Shown one piece after another: positions 49,729 through 62,353 of a stretch of 64,000 nt of DNA (within the stretch, counting starts at the first letter, position 1; each line of letters starts with the position of its first letter). This stretch comes from Euwallacea fornicatus. Its lineage: Eukaryota; Arthropoda; Insecta; Coleoptera; Curculionidae. The notes under the pieces were generated by a model, which was given only the letters and a program-made list of their open reading frames with translations, was not told where the DNA came from and ran no database searches. The stretch spans positions 620,001 to 684,000 of the forward strand of contig NW_027096011.1 in NCBI RefSeq assembly GCF_040115645.1, given 5' to 3'. The translations under genes and the position numbers were made by a program.

Positions 49729-52700
49729 AAAGAAAATTGGTCCTCATTTGCCGAAGTTATCTAGTTTCAAAGATTGAAAAGTCACAAAAGTTGGGAGTTT
49801 GTGCCCATAATGTACCGTTTTTCTTGGAAATTGAACAAGATGCAATGATGATGTGTTGTGTCATCTTAAAGTTCTCGTCGAGTTGATTAATTTGTCACTT
49901 TGTTAAAGAAATTTGGTCCTCATTTGCCGCAGTAATCGAACTTCAAAATTTTAAAAGTCACAAAAGTTGGGAGTTTGTGCCCATAATGTACTGTTTTTCT
50001 TGGAAATTCAACAAGATGCAATCATAATGTGTTGAGTCATCTTAAAGGTCTCATCGAGTTGATTAATTTGTCACTTTGTTTAAGAAATTTGGTCCTCATT
50101 TGCCGAAGTTATCTGGTTTCAAAGTTTGAAAAGTCACAAAAGTTGTGAGTTTGTGAACATAATGTTCTGTTTTTCTTGGAAATTCAACAAGATCCAATCA
50201 TGGTGTGTTGTGTCATCTTAAAGGTCTCGTCGAGTTGATTAATTTGTCACTTTGTTAAAGAAATTTGGTCCTCATTTGCCGAAGTTATAGAGCTTCAAAC
50301 TTTAAAAAGTCAAGAAAGTTGTGAGTTTGTGCCCATAATGTACCGTTTTTCTTGGAAATTGAACAAGATGCAATGATGATGTGTTGTGTCATCTTAAAGG
50401 ACTCATCGAGTTGATTAATTTGACACTTTGTTTAAGAAATTTGGTCCTCATTTGCCGAAGTTATCTAGTTTCAAAGTTTGAAAAGTCACAAAAGTTGGGA
50501 GTTTGTGCCCATAATGTACTGTTTTTCTTGGAAATTCAACAAGATGCAATCATAATGTATTGCGTCATCTTAAAGGTCTCATCGAGTTGATTAATTTGTC
50601 ACTTTGTTTAAGAAATTTGGTCCTCATTTGCCGAAGTTATCTGGTTTCAAGTTTTGAAAAGTCACAAAAGTTGTGAGTTTGTGAACATAATGTTCTGTTT
50701 TTCTTGGAAATTCAACAAGATGCAATCATGATGTGTTGTGTCATCTTAAATGTCTTATCGAGTTGATTAATTTGTCACTTTGTTAAAGAAATTTGGTCCT
50801 CATTTGCCGGAGTTATAGAGCTTCAAAGTTTTAAAAGTCACAAAAGTTGGGAGTTTGTGCCCATAATGTACCGTTTTTCTTGGAAATTGAACAAGATGCA
50901 ATGATGATGTGTTGTGTCATCTTAAAGTTCTCGTCGAGTTGATTAATTTGTCACTTCGTTAAAGAAATTTGGTCCTCATTTGCCGAAGTAATCGAACTTC
51001 AAAATTTTAAAAGTCACAAAAGTTGGGAGTTTGTGCCCATAATGTACCGTTTTTCTTGGAAATTGAACAAGATGCAATGATGATGTGTTGTGTCATCTTA
51101 AAGTTCTCGTCGAGTTGATTAATTTGTCACTTTGTTAAAGAAATTTGGTCCTCATTTGCCGAAGTTATCTAGTTTCAAAGTTTTAAAGGTCAAAAAAGAT
51201 GTGAATTTGTGCCCATAATGTACCGTTTTTCTTGGAAATTGAACAAGATGCAATCATGATGTGTTGTGTCATCTTAAATGTCTCATCGAGTTGATTAATT
51301 TGTCACTTTGTTAAAGAAATTTGGTCCTCATTTGCCGAAGTTATCTAGTTTCAAAATTTTAAAAGTCACAAAAGTTGGGAGCTTGTGCCCATAATGTACT
51401 GTTTTTCTTGGAAATTCAACAAGATGCAATCATAATGTGTTGTGTCATCTTAAAAGTCTCATCGAGTTGATTAATTTGTCACTTTGTTAAAGAAAATTGG
51501 TCCTCATTTGCCGAAGTTATCTAGTTTCAAAGATTGAAAAGTCACAAAAGTTGGGAGTTTGTGCCCATAATGTACCGTTTTTCTTGGAAATTGAACAAGA
51601 TGCAATGATGATGTGTTGTGTCATCTTAAAGTTCTCGTCGAGTTGATTAATTTGTCACTTTGTTAAAGAAATTTGGTCCTCATTTGCCGCAGTAATCGAA
51701 CTTCAAAATTTTAAAAGTCACAAAAGTTGGGAGTTTGTGCCCATAATGTACTGTTTTTCTTGGAAATTCAACAAGATGCAATCATAATGTGTTGAGTCAT
51801 CTTAAAGGTCTCATCGAGTTGATTAATTTGTCACTTTGTTTAAGAAATTTGGTCCTCATTTGCCGAAGTTATCTGGTTTCAAAGTTTGAAAAGTCACAAA
51901 AGTTGGGAGTTTGTGCCCATAATGTACTGTTTTTCTTGGAAATTCAACAAGATGCAATCATAATGTGTTGAGTCATCTTAAAGGTCTCATCGAGTTGATT
52001 AATTTGTCACTTTGTTTAAGAAATTTGGTCCTCATTTGCCGAAGTTATCTGGTTTCAAAGTTTGAAAAGTCACAAAAGTTGTGAGTTTGTGAACATAATG
52101 TTCTGTTTTTCTTGGAAATTCAACAAGATCCAATCATGGTGTGTTGTGTCATCTTAATGGTCTCGTCGAGTTGATTAATTTGTCACTTTGTTAAAGAAAT
52201 TTGGTCCTCATTTGCCGAAGTTATAGAGTTTCAAACTTTAAAAAGTCAAGAAAGTTGTGAGTTTGTGCCCATAATGTACCGTTTTTCTTGGAAATTGAAC
52301 AAGATGCAATGATGATGTGTTGTGTCATCTTAAAGGACTCATCGAGTTGATTAATTTGACACTTTGTTTAAGAAATTTGGTCCTCATTTGCCGAAGTTAT
52401 CTAGTTTCAAAGTTTGAAAAGTCACAAAAGTTGGGAGTTTGTGCCCATAATGTACTGTTTTTCTTGGAAATTCAACAAGATGCAATCATAATGTATTGCG
52501 TCATCTTAAAGGTCTCATCGAGTTGATTAATTTGTCACTTTGTTTAAGAAATTTGGTCCTCATTTGCCGAAGTTATCTGGTTTCAAGTTTTGAAAAGTCA
52601 CAAAAGTTGTGAGTTTGTGAACATAATGTTCTGTTTTTCTTGGAAATTCAACAAGATGCAATCATGATGTGTTGTGTCATCTTAAATGTCTTATCGAGTT

Positions 52701-53424
52701 GATTAATTTGTCACTTTGTTAAAGAAATTTGGTCCTCATTTGCCGGAGTTATAGAGCTTCAAAGTTTTAAAAGTCACAAAAGTTGGGAGTTTGTGCCCAT
52801 AATGTACCGTTTTTCTTGGAAATTGAACAAGATGCAATGATGATGTGTTGTGTCATCTTAAAGTTCTCGTCGAGTTGATTAATTTGTCACTTCGTTAAAG
52901 AAATTTGGTCCTCATTTGCCGAAGTAATCGAACTTCAAAATTTTAAAAGTCACAAAAGTTGGGAGTTTGTGCCCATAATGTACCGTTTTTCTTGGAAATT
53001 GAACAAGATGCAATGATGATGTGTTGTGTCATCTTAAAGTTCTCGTCGAGTTGATTAATTTGTCACTTTGTTAAAGAAATTTGGTCCTCATTTGCCGAAG
53101 TTATCTAGTTTCAAAGTTTTAAAGGTCAAAAAAGATGTGAATTTGTGCCCATAATGTACCGTTTTTCTTGGAAATTGAACAAGATGCAATCATGATGTGT
53201 TGTGTCATCTTAAATGTCTCATCGAGTTGATTAATTTGTCACTTTGTTAAAGAAATTTGGTCCTCATTTGCCGAAGTTATCTAGTTTCAAAATTTTAAAA
53301 GTCACAAAAGTTGGGAGCTTGTGCCCATAATGTACTGTTTTTCTTGGAAATTCAACAAGATGCAATCATAATGTGTTGTGTCATCTTAAAAGTCTCATCG
53401 AGTTGATTAATTTGTCACTTTGTT
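49729..53424 (+). repeat. 10-monomer tandem duplication with one extra monomer (1,760 then 1,936 bp offset)
   Basis: 'ctagtttcaaagattgaaaag' occurs near 49,771 and 51,531 (offset 1,760). One monomer, the 'cataatgtgttgagtcatc' unit, is then repeated at about 51,725-51,900 and 51,901-52,076. After it, markers run at offset 1,936: 'catggtgtgttg' near 50,199/52,135, 'cataatgtattgcgtc' near 50,552/52,488, 'gccggagttatag' near 50,807/52,743 and 'cacttcgttaaag' near 50,952/52,888. The match ends near 51,488/53,424, where 'aaaattggtc' gives way to 'aaatttcgtc'. Confidence 0.82.
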
Positions 53425-55384
53425 TAAGAAATTTCGTCCTCATTTGCCGAAGTTATCTGTTTTCAAGTTTTGAAAAGTCACAAAAGTTGTGAGTTTGTGA
53501 ACATAATGTTCTGTTTTTCTTGGAAATTCAACAAGATGCAATCATGATGTGTTGTGTCATCTTAAATGTCTCATCGAGTTGATTAATTTGTCACTTTGTT
53601 AAAGAAATTTGGTCCTCATTTGCCGAAGTTATAGAGCTTCAAACTTTAAAAAGTCAAGAAAGTTGTGAGTTTGTGCCCATAATGTACCGTTTTTCTTGGA
53701 AATTGAACAAGATGCAATGATGATGTGTTGTGTCATCTTAAAGCTCTCTTCGAGTTGATTAATTTGACACTTTGTTTAAGAAATTTGGTCCTCATTTGCC
53801 GAATTTATCTAGTTTCAAACTTTGAAAAGTCACAAAAGTTGGGAGTTTGTGCCCATAATGTACTGTTTTTCTTGGAAATTCAACAAGATGCAATCATAAT
53901 GTGTTGCGTCATCTTAGAGGTCTCGTCGAGTTAATTAATGTGTCACTTTGTTTAAGAAATTTGGTCCTCATTTGCCGAAGTTATCTAGTTTCAAACTTTG
54001 AAAAGTCACAAAAGTTGGGAGTTTGTGCCCATAATGTACCGTTTTTCTTGGAAATTGAACAAGATGCAATGATGATGTGTTGTGTCATCTTAAAGGTCTC
54101 TTCGAGTTGATTAATTTGACACTTTGTTTAAGAAATTTGGTCCTCATTTGCCGAAGTTATCTAGTTTCAAAGTTTTAAAAGTCACAAAATTTGGCAGTTT
54201 GTGCCCATAATGTACCGTTTTTCTTGGAAATTGAACAAGATGCAATCATGATGTGTTGTGTCATCTTAAAGGTCTCGTCGAGTTGATTAATTTGTCACTT
54301 TGTTAAAGAAATTTGGTCCTCATTTGCCGAAGTTATCTAGTTTCAAAGTTTTAAAAGTCACAAAATTTGGCAGTTTGTGCCCATAATGTACCGTTTTTCT
54401 TGGAAATTGAACAAGATGCAATGATGATGTGTTGTGTCATCTTAAAGGTCTCTTCGAGTTGATTAATTTGTCACTTTGTTAAAGAAATTTGGTCCTCATT
54501 TGCCGAAGTTATCTAGTTTCAAAGTTTTAAAAGTCACAAAATTTGGCAGTTTGTGCCCATAATGTACCGTTTTTCTTGGAAATTGAACAAGATGCAATCA
54601 TGATGTGTTGTGTCATCTTAAAGGTCTCTTCGAGTTGATTAATTTGACACTTTGTTTAAGAAATTTGGTCCTCATTTGCCGAAGTTATCTAGTTTCAAGT
54701 TTTGAAAAGTCACAAAAGTTGTGAGGTTGTGAACATACTGTTCTGTTTTTCTTGGAAATTGAACAAGATGCAATCATGATGTGTTTTGTCATCTTATAGG
54801 TCTCGTCGAGTTGATTAATTTGTCACTTTTTTAAAGAAATTTGGTCCTCATTTGCCGAAGTTATCTAGTTTCAAAGTTTTAAAAGTCACAAAATTTGGGA
54901 GTTTGTGCCCATAATGTACCGTTTTTCTTGGAAATTGAACAAGATGCAATGATGATGTGTTGTGTCATCTTAAAGGACTCATCGAGTTGATTAATTTGAC
55001 ACTTTGTTTAAGAAATTTGGTCCTCATTTGCCGAAGTTATCTAGTTTCAAGTTTTGAAAAGTCACAAAAGTTGTGAGTTTGTGAACATAATGTTCTGTTT
55101 TTCTTGGAAATTGAACAAGATGCAATCATGATGTGTTTTGTCATCTTATAGGTCTCGTCGAGTTGATTAATTTGTCACTTTGTTAAAGAAATTTGGTCCT
55201 CATTTGCCGAAGTTATCTAGTTTCAAAGTTTTAAAAGTCACAAAATTTGGGAGTTTGTGCCCATAATGTACCGTTTTTCTTGGAAATTGAACAAGATGCA
55301 ATGATGATGTGTTGTGTCATCTTAAAGGTCTCGTCGAGTTGATTAATTTGTCACTTTGTTAAACAAATTTGGTCCTCATTTGCC
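53425..55384 (+). repeat. Short local duplications of right-hand subfamily monomers
   Basis: Three near-identical neighbouring units carry 'caaaatttggcagtttgtg' at about 54,185, 54,361 and 54,537, one monomer apart. A dimer with 'gatgtgttttgtc' and 'cttataggtc' recurs 352 bp apart, with 'gtgttttgtc' at 54,781 and 55,133. Several units carry 'ggtctcttcgag' where most of the array has 'ctcgtcgag' or 'ctcatcgag'. The expansions are of one or two monomers only, unlike the large blocks on the left. Confidence 0.7.
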
Positions 55385-57786
55385 GAAGTTATCTAGTTTC
55401 AAAGTTTTAAAGGTCAAAAAAGATGTGAATTTGTGCCCATAATGTACCGTTTTTCTTGGAAATTGAACAAGATGCAATGATGATGTGTTGTGTCATCTTA
55501 AAGGTCTCGTCGAGTTGATTAATTTGTCACTTTGCTAAACAAATTTGGTCCTCATTTGCCGAAGTTATCTAGTTTCAAAGTTTTAAAAGTCAAAAAAGAT
55601 GTGAATTTGTGCCCATAATGTACCGTTTTTCTTGGAAATTGAACAAGATGCAATTATGATGTGTTGTGTCATCTTATAGGTCTCGTCGAGTTGATTAATT
55701 TGTCACTTTGTTAAACAAATTTGGTACTCATTTGCCGAAGTTATCTAGTTTCAAAGTTTTAAAGGTCAAAAAAGATGTGAATTTGTGCCCATAATGTACC
55801 GTTTTTCTTGGAAATTGAACAAGATGCAATGATGATGTGTTGTGTCATCTTATAGGTCTCGTCGAGTTGATTACTTTGTCACTTTGTTAAACAAATTTGG
55901 TCCTCATTTGCCGAAGTTATCTAGTTTCAAAGTTTTAAAAGTCACAAAAGTTGGGAGTTTGTGCCCATAATGTACCGTTTTTCTTGGAAATTGAACAAGA
56001 TGCAATGATGATGTGTTGTGTCATCTTAAAGGTCTCGTCGAGTTGATTAATTTGTCACTTTGTTAAAGAAATTTGGTCCTCATTTGCCGAAGTAATCGAA
56101 CTTCAAAATTTCAAAAGTCACAAAAGTTGGGAGTTTGTGCCCATAATGTACTGTTTTTCTTGGAAATTCAAAAAGATGCAACGATTATGTGTTGTGTCAT
56201 CTTAAAGGTCTCGTCGAGTTGATTAATTTGTCATTTTGTTTAAGAAATTTGGTCCTCATTTGCCGAAGTTATCTAGTTTCAAATTTTGAAAAGTCACAAA
56301 AATTGTGAGTTTGTGCCCATAATGTACTGTTTTTCTTGGAAATTCAAAAAGATGCAACGATTATGTGTTGTGTCATCTCAAAGGTCTCTTCGAGTTGATT
56401 AATTTGACACTTTGTTTAAAAAATTTGGTCCTCATTTGCCGAAGTTATCTAATTTCAAATTTTGAAAAGTCACAAAAGTTGTGAGTTTGTGCCCATAATG
56501 TACTGTTTTTCTTGGAAATTCAAAAAGATGCAACGATTATGTGTTGTGTCATCTTAAAGGTCTCGACGAGTTGATTAATTTGACACTTTGTTTAAAAAAT
56601 TTGGTCCTCATTTGCCGAAGTTATCTAATTTCAAATTTTGAAAAGTCACAAAAGTTGTGAGTTTGTGCCCATAATGTACTGTTTTTCTTGGAAATTCAAA
56701 AAGATGCAACGATTATGTGTTGTGTCATCTTAAAGGTCTCGTCGAGTTGATTAATTTGTCACTTTGTTAAAGAAAATTGGTCCTCATTTGCCGAAGTTAT
56801 CTAGTTTCAAAATTTGAAAAGTCACAAAAGTTGGGAGTTTGTGCCCATAATGTACCGTTTTTCTTGGAAATTCAAAAAGATGCAACGATTATGTGTTGTG
56901 TCATCTTAAAGGTCTCGTCGAGTTGATTAATTTGTCACTTTGTTAAAGAAAATTGGTCCTCATTTGCCGAAGTTATCTAGTTTCAAAATTTGAAAAGTCA
57001 CAAAAGTTGGGAGTTTGTGCCCATAATGTACCGTTTTTCTTGGAAATTGAACAAGATGCAATGATGATGTGTTGTGTCATCTTAAAGTTCTCGTCGAGTT
57101 GATTAATTTGTCACTTTGTTAAAGAAATTTGGTCCTCATTTGCCGAAGTAATCGAACTTCAAAATTTTAAAAGTCACAAAAGTTGGGAGTTTGTGCCCAT
57201 ATTGTACTGTTTTTCTTGGAAATTCAACAAGATCCAATCATGATGTGTTGTGTCATCTTAAAGGACTCATCGAGTTGATTAATTTGACACTTTGTTTAAG
57301 AAATTTGGTCCTCATTTGCCGAAGTTATCTAGTTTCAAAGTTTTAAAGGTCAAAAAAGATGTGAATTTGTGCCCATAATGTACCGTTTTTCTTGGAAATT
57401 GAACAAGATGCAATGATGATGTGTTGTGTCATCTTAAAGGTCTCGTCGAGTTGATTAATTTGTCACTTTGTTAAACAAATTTGGTCCTCATTTGCCGAAG
57501 TTATCTAGTTTCAAAGTTTTAAAAGTCAAAAAAGATGTGAATTTGTGCCCATAATGTACCGTTTTTCTTGGAAATTGAACAAGATGCAATGATGATGTGT
57601 TGTGTCATCTTATAGGTCTCGTCGAGTTGATTAATTTGTCACTTTGTTAAACAAATTTGGTACTCATTTGCCGAAGTTATCTAGTTTCAAAGTTTTAAAG
57701 GTCAAAAAAGATGTGAATTTGTGCCCATAATGTACCGTTTTTCTTGGAAATTGAACAAGATGCAATGATGATGTGTTGTGTCATCT
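55385..57786 (+). repeat. 11-monomer repeat pair (1,936 bp offset) of the 'aaaagatgtgaattt' subtype
   Basis: About 465 bp at 55,385-55,850 reappear at 57,321-57,786. Both contain successive units with 'aaaggtcaaaaaagatgtg', then 'aaaagtcaaaaaagatgtg', then 'ttggtactcatttg'. Differences noted are 'ttgctaaac' against 'ttgttaaac' and 'gcaattatgatg' against 'gcaatgatgatg'. The match ends where 'cttataggtctcg' faces 'cttaaaggactca'. Confidence 0.74.
56150..57030 (+). repeat. Run of five monomers sharing a private variant
   Basis: Five consecutive units read 'caaaaagatgcaacgattat', with 'acgattatg' at 56,181, 56,357, 56,533, 56,709 and 56,885, each exactly 176 bp apart. I did not see this variant elsewhere in the window. 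Other sites differ among the five, for example 'ctcgtcgag', 'ctcttcgag' and 'ctcgacgag', and 'ttaaaaaatttgg' in two of them. This is a young single-unit amplification, or gene-conversion spread of one segment. Confidence 0.8.
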
Positions 57787-59768
57787 TAAAGGACTCATCG
57801 AGTTGATTAATTTGACACTTTGTTTAAGAAATTTGGTCCTCATTTGCCGAAGTTATCTAGTTTCAAGTTTTGAAAAGTCACAAAAGTTGTGAGTTTGTGA
57901 ACATAATGTTCTGTTTTTCTTGGAAATTGAACAAGATGCAATCATGATGTGTTTTGTCATCTTATAGGTCTCGTCGAGTTGATTAATTTGTCACTTTGTT
58001 AAAGAAATTTGGTCCTCATTTGCCGAAGTTATCTAGTTTCAAAGTTTTAAAAGTCACAAAATTTGGGAGTTTGTGCCCATAATGTACCGTTTTTCTTGGA
58101 AATTGAGCAAGATGCAATGATGATGTGTTGTGTCATCTTAAAGGTCTCGTCGAGTTGATTAATTTGTCACTTTGTTAAACAAATTTGGTCCTCATTTGCC
58201 GAAGTTATCTAGTTTCAAAGTTTTAAAGGTCAAAAAAGATGTGAATTTGTGCCCATAATGTACCGTTTTTCTTGGAAATTGAACAAGATGCAATGATGAT
58301 GTGTTGTGTCATCTTAAAGGTCTCGTCGAGTTGATTAATTTGTCACTTTGTTAAACAAATTTGGTCCTCACTTGCCGAAGTTATCTAGTTTCAAAGTTTT
58401 AAAAGTCAAAAAAGATGTGAATTTGTGCCCATAATGTACCGTTTTTCTTGGAAATTGAACAAGATGCAATGATGATGTGTTGTGTCATCTTATAGGTCTC
58501 GTCGAGTTGATTAATTTGTCACTTTGTTAAACAAATTTGGTACTCATTTGCCGAAGTTATCTAGTTTCAAAGTTTTAAAGGTCAAAAAAGATGTGAATTT
58601 GTGCCCATAATGTACCGTTTTTCTTGGAAATTGAACAAGATGCAATGATGATGTGTTGTGTCATCTTATAGGTCTCGTCGAGTTGATTAATTTGTCACTT
58701 TGTTAAACAAATTTGGTACTCATTTGCCGAAGTTATCTAGTTTCAAAGTTTTAAAGGTCAAAAAAGATGTGAATTTGTGCCCATAATGTACCGTTTTTCT
58801 TGGAAATTGAACAAGATGCAATGATGATGTGTTGTGTCATCTTAAAGGACTCATCGAGTTGATTAATTTGACACTTTGTTTAAGAAATTTGGTCCTCATT
58901 TGCCGAAGTTATCTAGTTTCAAGTTTTGAAAAGTCACAAAAGTTGTGAGTTTGTGAACATAATGTTCTGTTTTTCTTGGAAATTGAACAAGATGCAATCA
59001 TGATGTGTTTTGTCATCTTATAGGTCTCGTCGAGTTGATTAATTTGTCACTTTGTTAAAGAAATTTGGTCCTCATTTGCCGAAGTTATCTAGTTTCAAAG
59101 TTTTAAAAGTCACAAAATTTGGGAGTTTGTGCCCATAATGTACCGTTTTTCTTGGAAATTGAGCAAGATGCAATGATGATGTGTTGTGTCATCTTAAAGG
59201 TCTCGTCGAGTTGATTAATTTGTCACTTTGTTAAACAAATTTGGTCCTCATTTGCCGAAGTTATCTAGTTTCAAAGTTTTAAAGGTCAAAAAAGATGTGA
59301 ATTTGTGCCCATAATGTACCGTTTTTCTTGGAAATTGAACAAGATGCAATGATGATGTGTTGTGTCATCTTAAAGGTCTCGTCGAGTTGATTAATTTGTC
59401 ACTTTGTTAAACAAATTTGGTCCTCACTTGCCGAAGTTATCTAGTTTCAAAGTTTTAAAAGTCAAAAAAGATGTGAATTTGTGCCCATAATGTACCGCTT
59501 TTCTTGGAAATTGAACAAGATGCAATGATGATGTGTTGTGTCATCTTATAGGTCTCGTCGAGTTGATTAATTTGTCACTTTGTTAAACAAATTTGGTACT
59601 CATTTGCCGAAGTTATCTAGTTTCAAAGTTTTAAAGGTCAAAAAAGATGTGAATTTGTGCCCATAATGTACCGTTTTTCTTGGAAATTGAACAAGATGCA
59701 ATGATGATGTGTTGTGTCATCTTATAGGTCTCGTCGAGTTGATTAATTTGTCACTTTGTTAAACAAAT
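57530..59768 (+). repeat. 6-monomer tandem duplication (1,056 bp period)
   Basis: Two adjacent copies, about 57,530-58,585 and 58,586-59,641 with the match running on to 59,768, share 'gagcaagatgcaatgatg' (58,105 and 59,161), 'cctcacttgccg' (near 58,366 and 59,422) and 'gatgtgttttgtcatc'. One difference is 'gtaccgttttt' (58,437) against 'gtaccgctttt' (59,493). The pair is reproduced in the downstream 25-monomer copy. Confidence 0.82.
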
Positions 59769-62340
59769 TTGGTCCTCATTTGCCGAAGTTATCTAGTTTC
59801 AAAGTTTTAAAAGTCACAAAAGTTGGGAGATTGTGCCCATAATGTACCGTTTTTCTTGGAAATTGAACAAGATGCAATGATGATGTGTTGTGTCATCTTA
59901 AAGGTCTCGTCGAGTTGATTAATTTGTCATTTTGTTTAAGAAATTTGGTCCTCATTTGCCGAAGTTATCTAGTTTCAAATTTTGAAAAGTCACAAAAATT
60001 GTGAGTTTGTGCCCATAATGTACTGTTTTTCTTGGAAATTCAACAAGATCCAATCATGATGTGTTGTGTCATCTTAAAGGTCTCGTCAAGTTGATTAATT
60101 TGTCACTTTGTTAAAGAAAATTGGTCCTCATTTGCCGAAGTTATCTAGTTTCAAAGTTTGAAAAGTCACAAAAGTTGGGAGTTTGTGCCCATAATGTACC
60201 GTTTTTCTTGGAAATTGAACAAGATGCAATGATGATGTGTTGTGTCATCTTAAAGGACTCATCGAGTTGATTAATTTGACACTTTGTTTAAGAAATTTGG
60301 TCCTCATTTGCCGAAGTAATCGAACTTCAAAATTTTAAAAGTCACAAAAGTTGGGAGTTTGTGCCCATAATATACTGTTTTTCTTGGAAATTCAACAAGA
60401 TGCAATCATTATGTGTTGTGTCATCTTAAAGGTCTCATCGAGTTGATTAATTTGTCACTTTGTTTAAGAAATTTGGTCCTCATTTGCCGAAGTTATCTGG
60501 TTTCAAGTTTTGAAAAGTCACAAAAGTTGTGAGTTTGTGAACATAATGTTCTGTTTTTCTTGGAAATTCAACAAGATGCAATCATGATGTGTTGTGTCAT
60601 CTTAAATGTCTTATCGAGTTGATTAATTTGTCACTTTGTTAAAGAAATTTGGTATTAATTTGCCGAAGTTATAGAGCTTCAAACTTTAAAAAGTCAAGAA
60701 AGTTGTGAGTTTGTGCCCATAATGTACCGTTTTTCTTGGAAATTGAACAAGATGCAATGATGATGTGTTGTGTCATCTTAAAGGTCTCGTCGAGTTGATT
60801 AATTTGTCACTTTGTTTAAGAAATTTGGTCCTCATTTGCCGAAGTTATCTGGTTTCAAAGTTTGAAAAGTCACAAAAGTTGGGAGTTTGTGCCCATAATG
60901 TACTGTTTTTCTTGGAAATTCATCAAGATGCAATCATAATGTGTTGCGTCATCTTAGAGGTCTCGTCGAGTTAATTAATGTGTCACTTTGTATAAGAAAC
61001 TTGGTCCTCATTTGCCGAAGTTATCTAGTTTCAAGTTTTTGAAAAGTCACAAAAGTTGTGAGTTTGTGAACATAATGTTCTGTTTTTCTTGGAAATTCAA
61101 CAAGATCCAATCATGGTGTGTTGTGTCATCTTAAAGGTCTCGTCGAGTTGATTAATTTGTCACTTTGTTAAAGAAAATTGGTCCTCATTTGCCGAAGTTA
61201 TCTAGTTTCAAAGTTTGAAAAGTCACAAAAGTTGGGAGTTTGTGCCCATAATGTACCGTTTTTCTTGGAAATTGAACAAGATGCAGTCATGATGTGTTGT
61301 GTCATCTTAAAGGTCTCGTCGAGTTGATTAATTTGTCACTTTGTTAAAGAAATTTGGTCCTCATTTGCCGAAGTTATAGAGCTTCAAACTTTAAAAAGTC
61401 ACAAAAGTTGGGAGTTTGTGCCCATAATGTACCGTTTTTCTTGGAAATTGAACAAGATGCAATGATGATGTGTTGTGTCATCTTAAAGGACTCATCGAGT
61501 TGATTAATTTGACACTTTGTTTAAGAAATTTGGTCCTCATTTGCCGAAGTTATCTAGTTTCAAAGTTTGAAAAGTCACAAAAGTTGGGAGTTTGTGCCCA
61601 TAATGTACTGTTTTTCTTGGAAATTCAACAAGATGCAATCATAATGTATTGCGTCATCTTAAAGGTCTCATCGAGTTGATTAATTTGTCACTTTGTTTAA
61701 GAAATTTGGTCCTCATTTGCCGAAGTTATCTGGTTTCAAGTTTTGAAAAGTCACAAAAGTTGTGAGTTTGTGAACATAATGTTCTGTTTTTCTTGGAAAT
61801 TCAACAAGATGCAATCATGATGTGTTGTGTCATCTTAAATGTCTTATCGAGTTGATTAATTTGTCACTTTGTTAAAGAAATTTGGTCCTCATTTGCCGGA
61901 GTTATAGAGCTTCAAAGTTTTAAAAGTCACAAAAGTTGGGAGTTTGTGCCCATAATGTACCGTTTTTCTTGGAAATTGAACAAGATGCAATGATGATGTG
62001 TTGTGTCATCTTAAAGTTCTCGTCGAGTTGATTAATTTGTCACTTCGTTAAAGAAATTTGGTCCTCATTTGCCGAAGTAATCGAACTTCAAAATTTTAAA
62101 AGTCACAAAAGTTGGGAGTTTGTGCCCATAATGTACCGTTTTTCTTGGAAATTGAACAAGATGCAATGATGATGTGTTGTGTCATCTTAAAGTTCTCGTC
62201 GAGTTGATTAATTTGTCACTTTGTTAAAGAAATTTGGTCCTCATTTGCCGAAGTTATCTAGTTTCAACGTTTTAAAGGTCAAAAAAGATGTGAATTTGTG
62301 CCCATAATGTACCGTTTTTCTTGGAAATTGAACAAGATGC
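57940..62340 (+). repeat. 25-monomer block, first copy (4,401 bp)
   Basis: Bases 57,940-59,599 reappear at 62,341-64,000 at a constant offset of 4,401. Markers are 'gagcaagatg' at 58,105/62,506 and 59,161/63,562, plus the private 'gtaccgctttt' at about 59,493/63,894. The second half of the block (about 60,850-62,340) consists of copies of the 49-51 kb region. Confidence 0.8.
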
Positions 62341-62353
62341 AATCATGATGTGT
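60854..62353 (+). repeat. Displaced copy of the 49.4-51.3 kb segment
   Basis: 60,854-61,279 matches 49,413-49,838 at offset 11,441. They share 'aaattcatcaagatg', 'gttgcgtcatcttagagg', 'gtataagaaacttgg' and the 1 bp insertion 'aagtttttgaaaag'. About 61,420-62,353 then matches 50,331-51,264 at offset 11,089, and 52,267-53,200 at offset 9,153. Two monomers present in the source are missing between the two parts. The unit just before it carries the unique 'ggtattaatttgccg' at 60,651. Confidence 0.75.
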
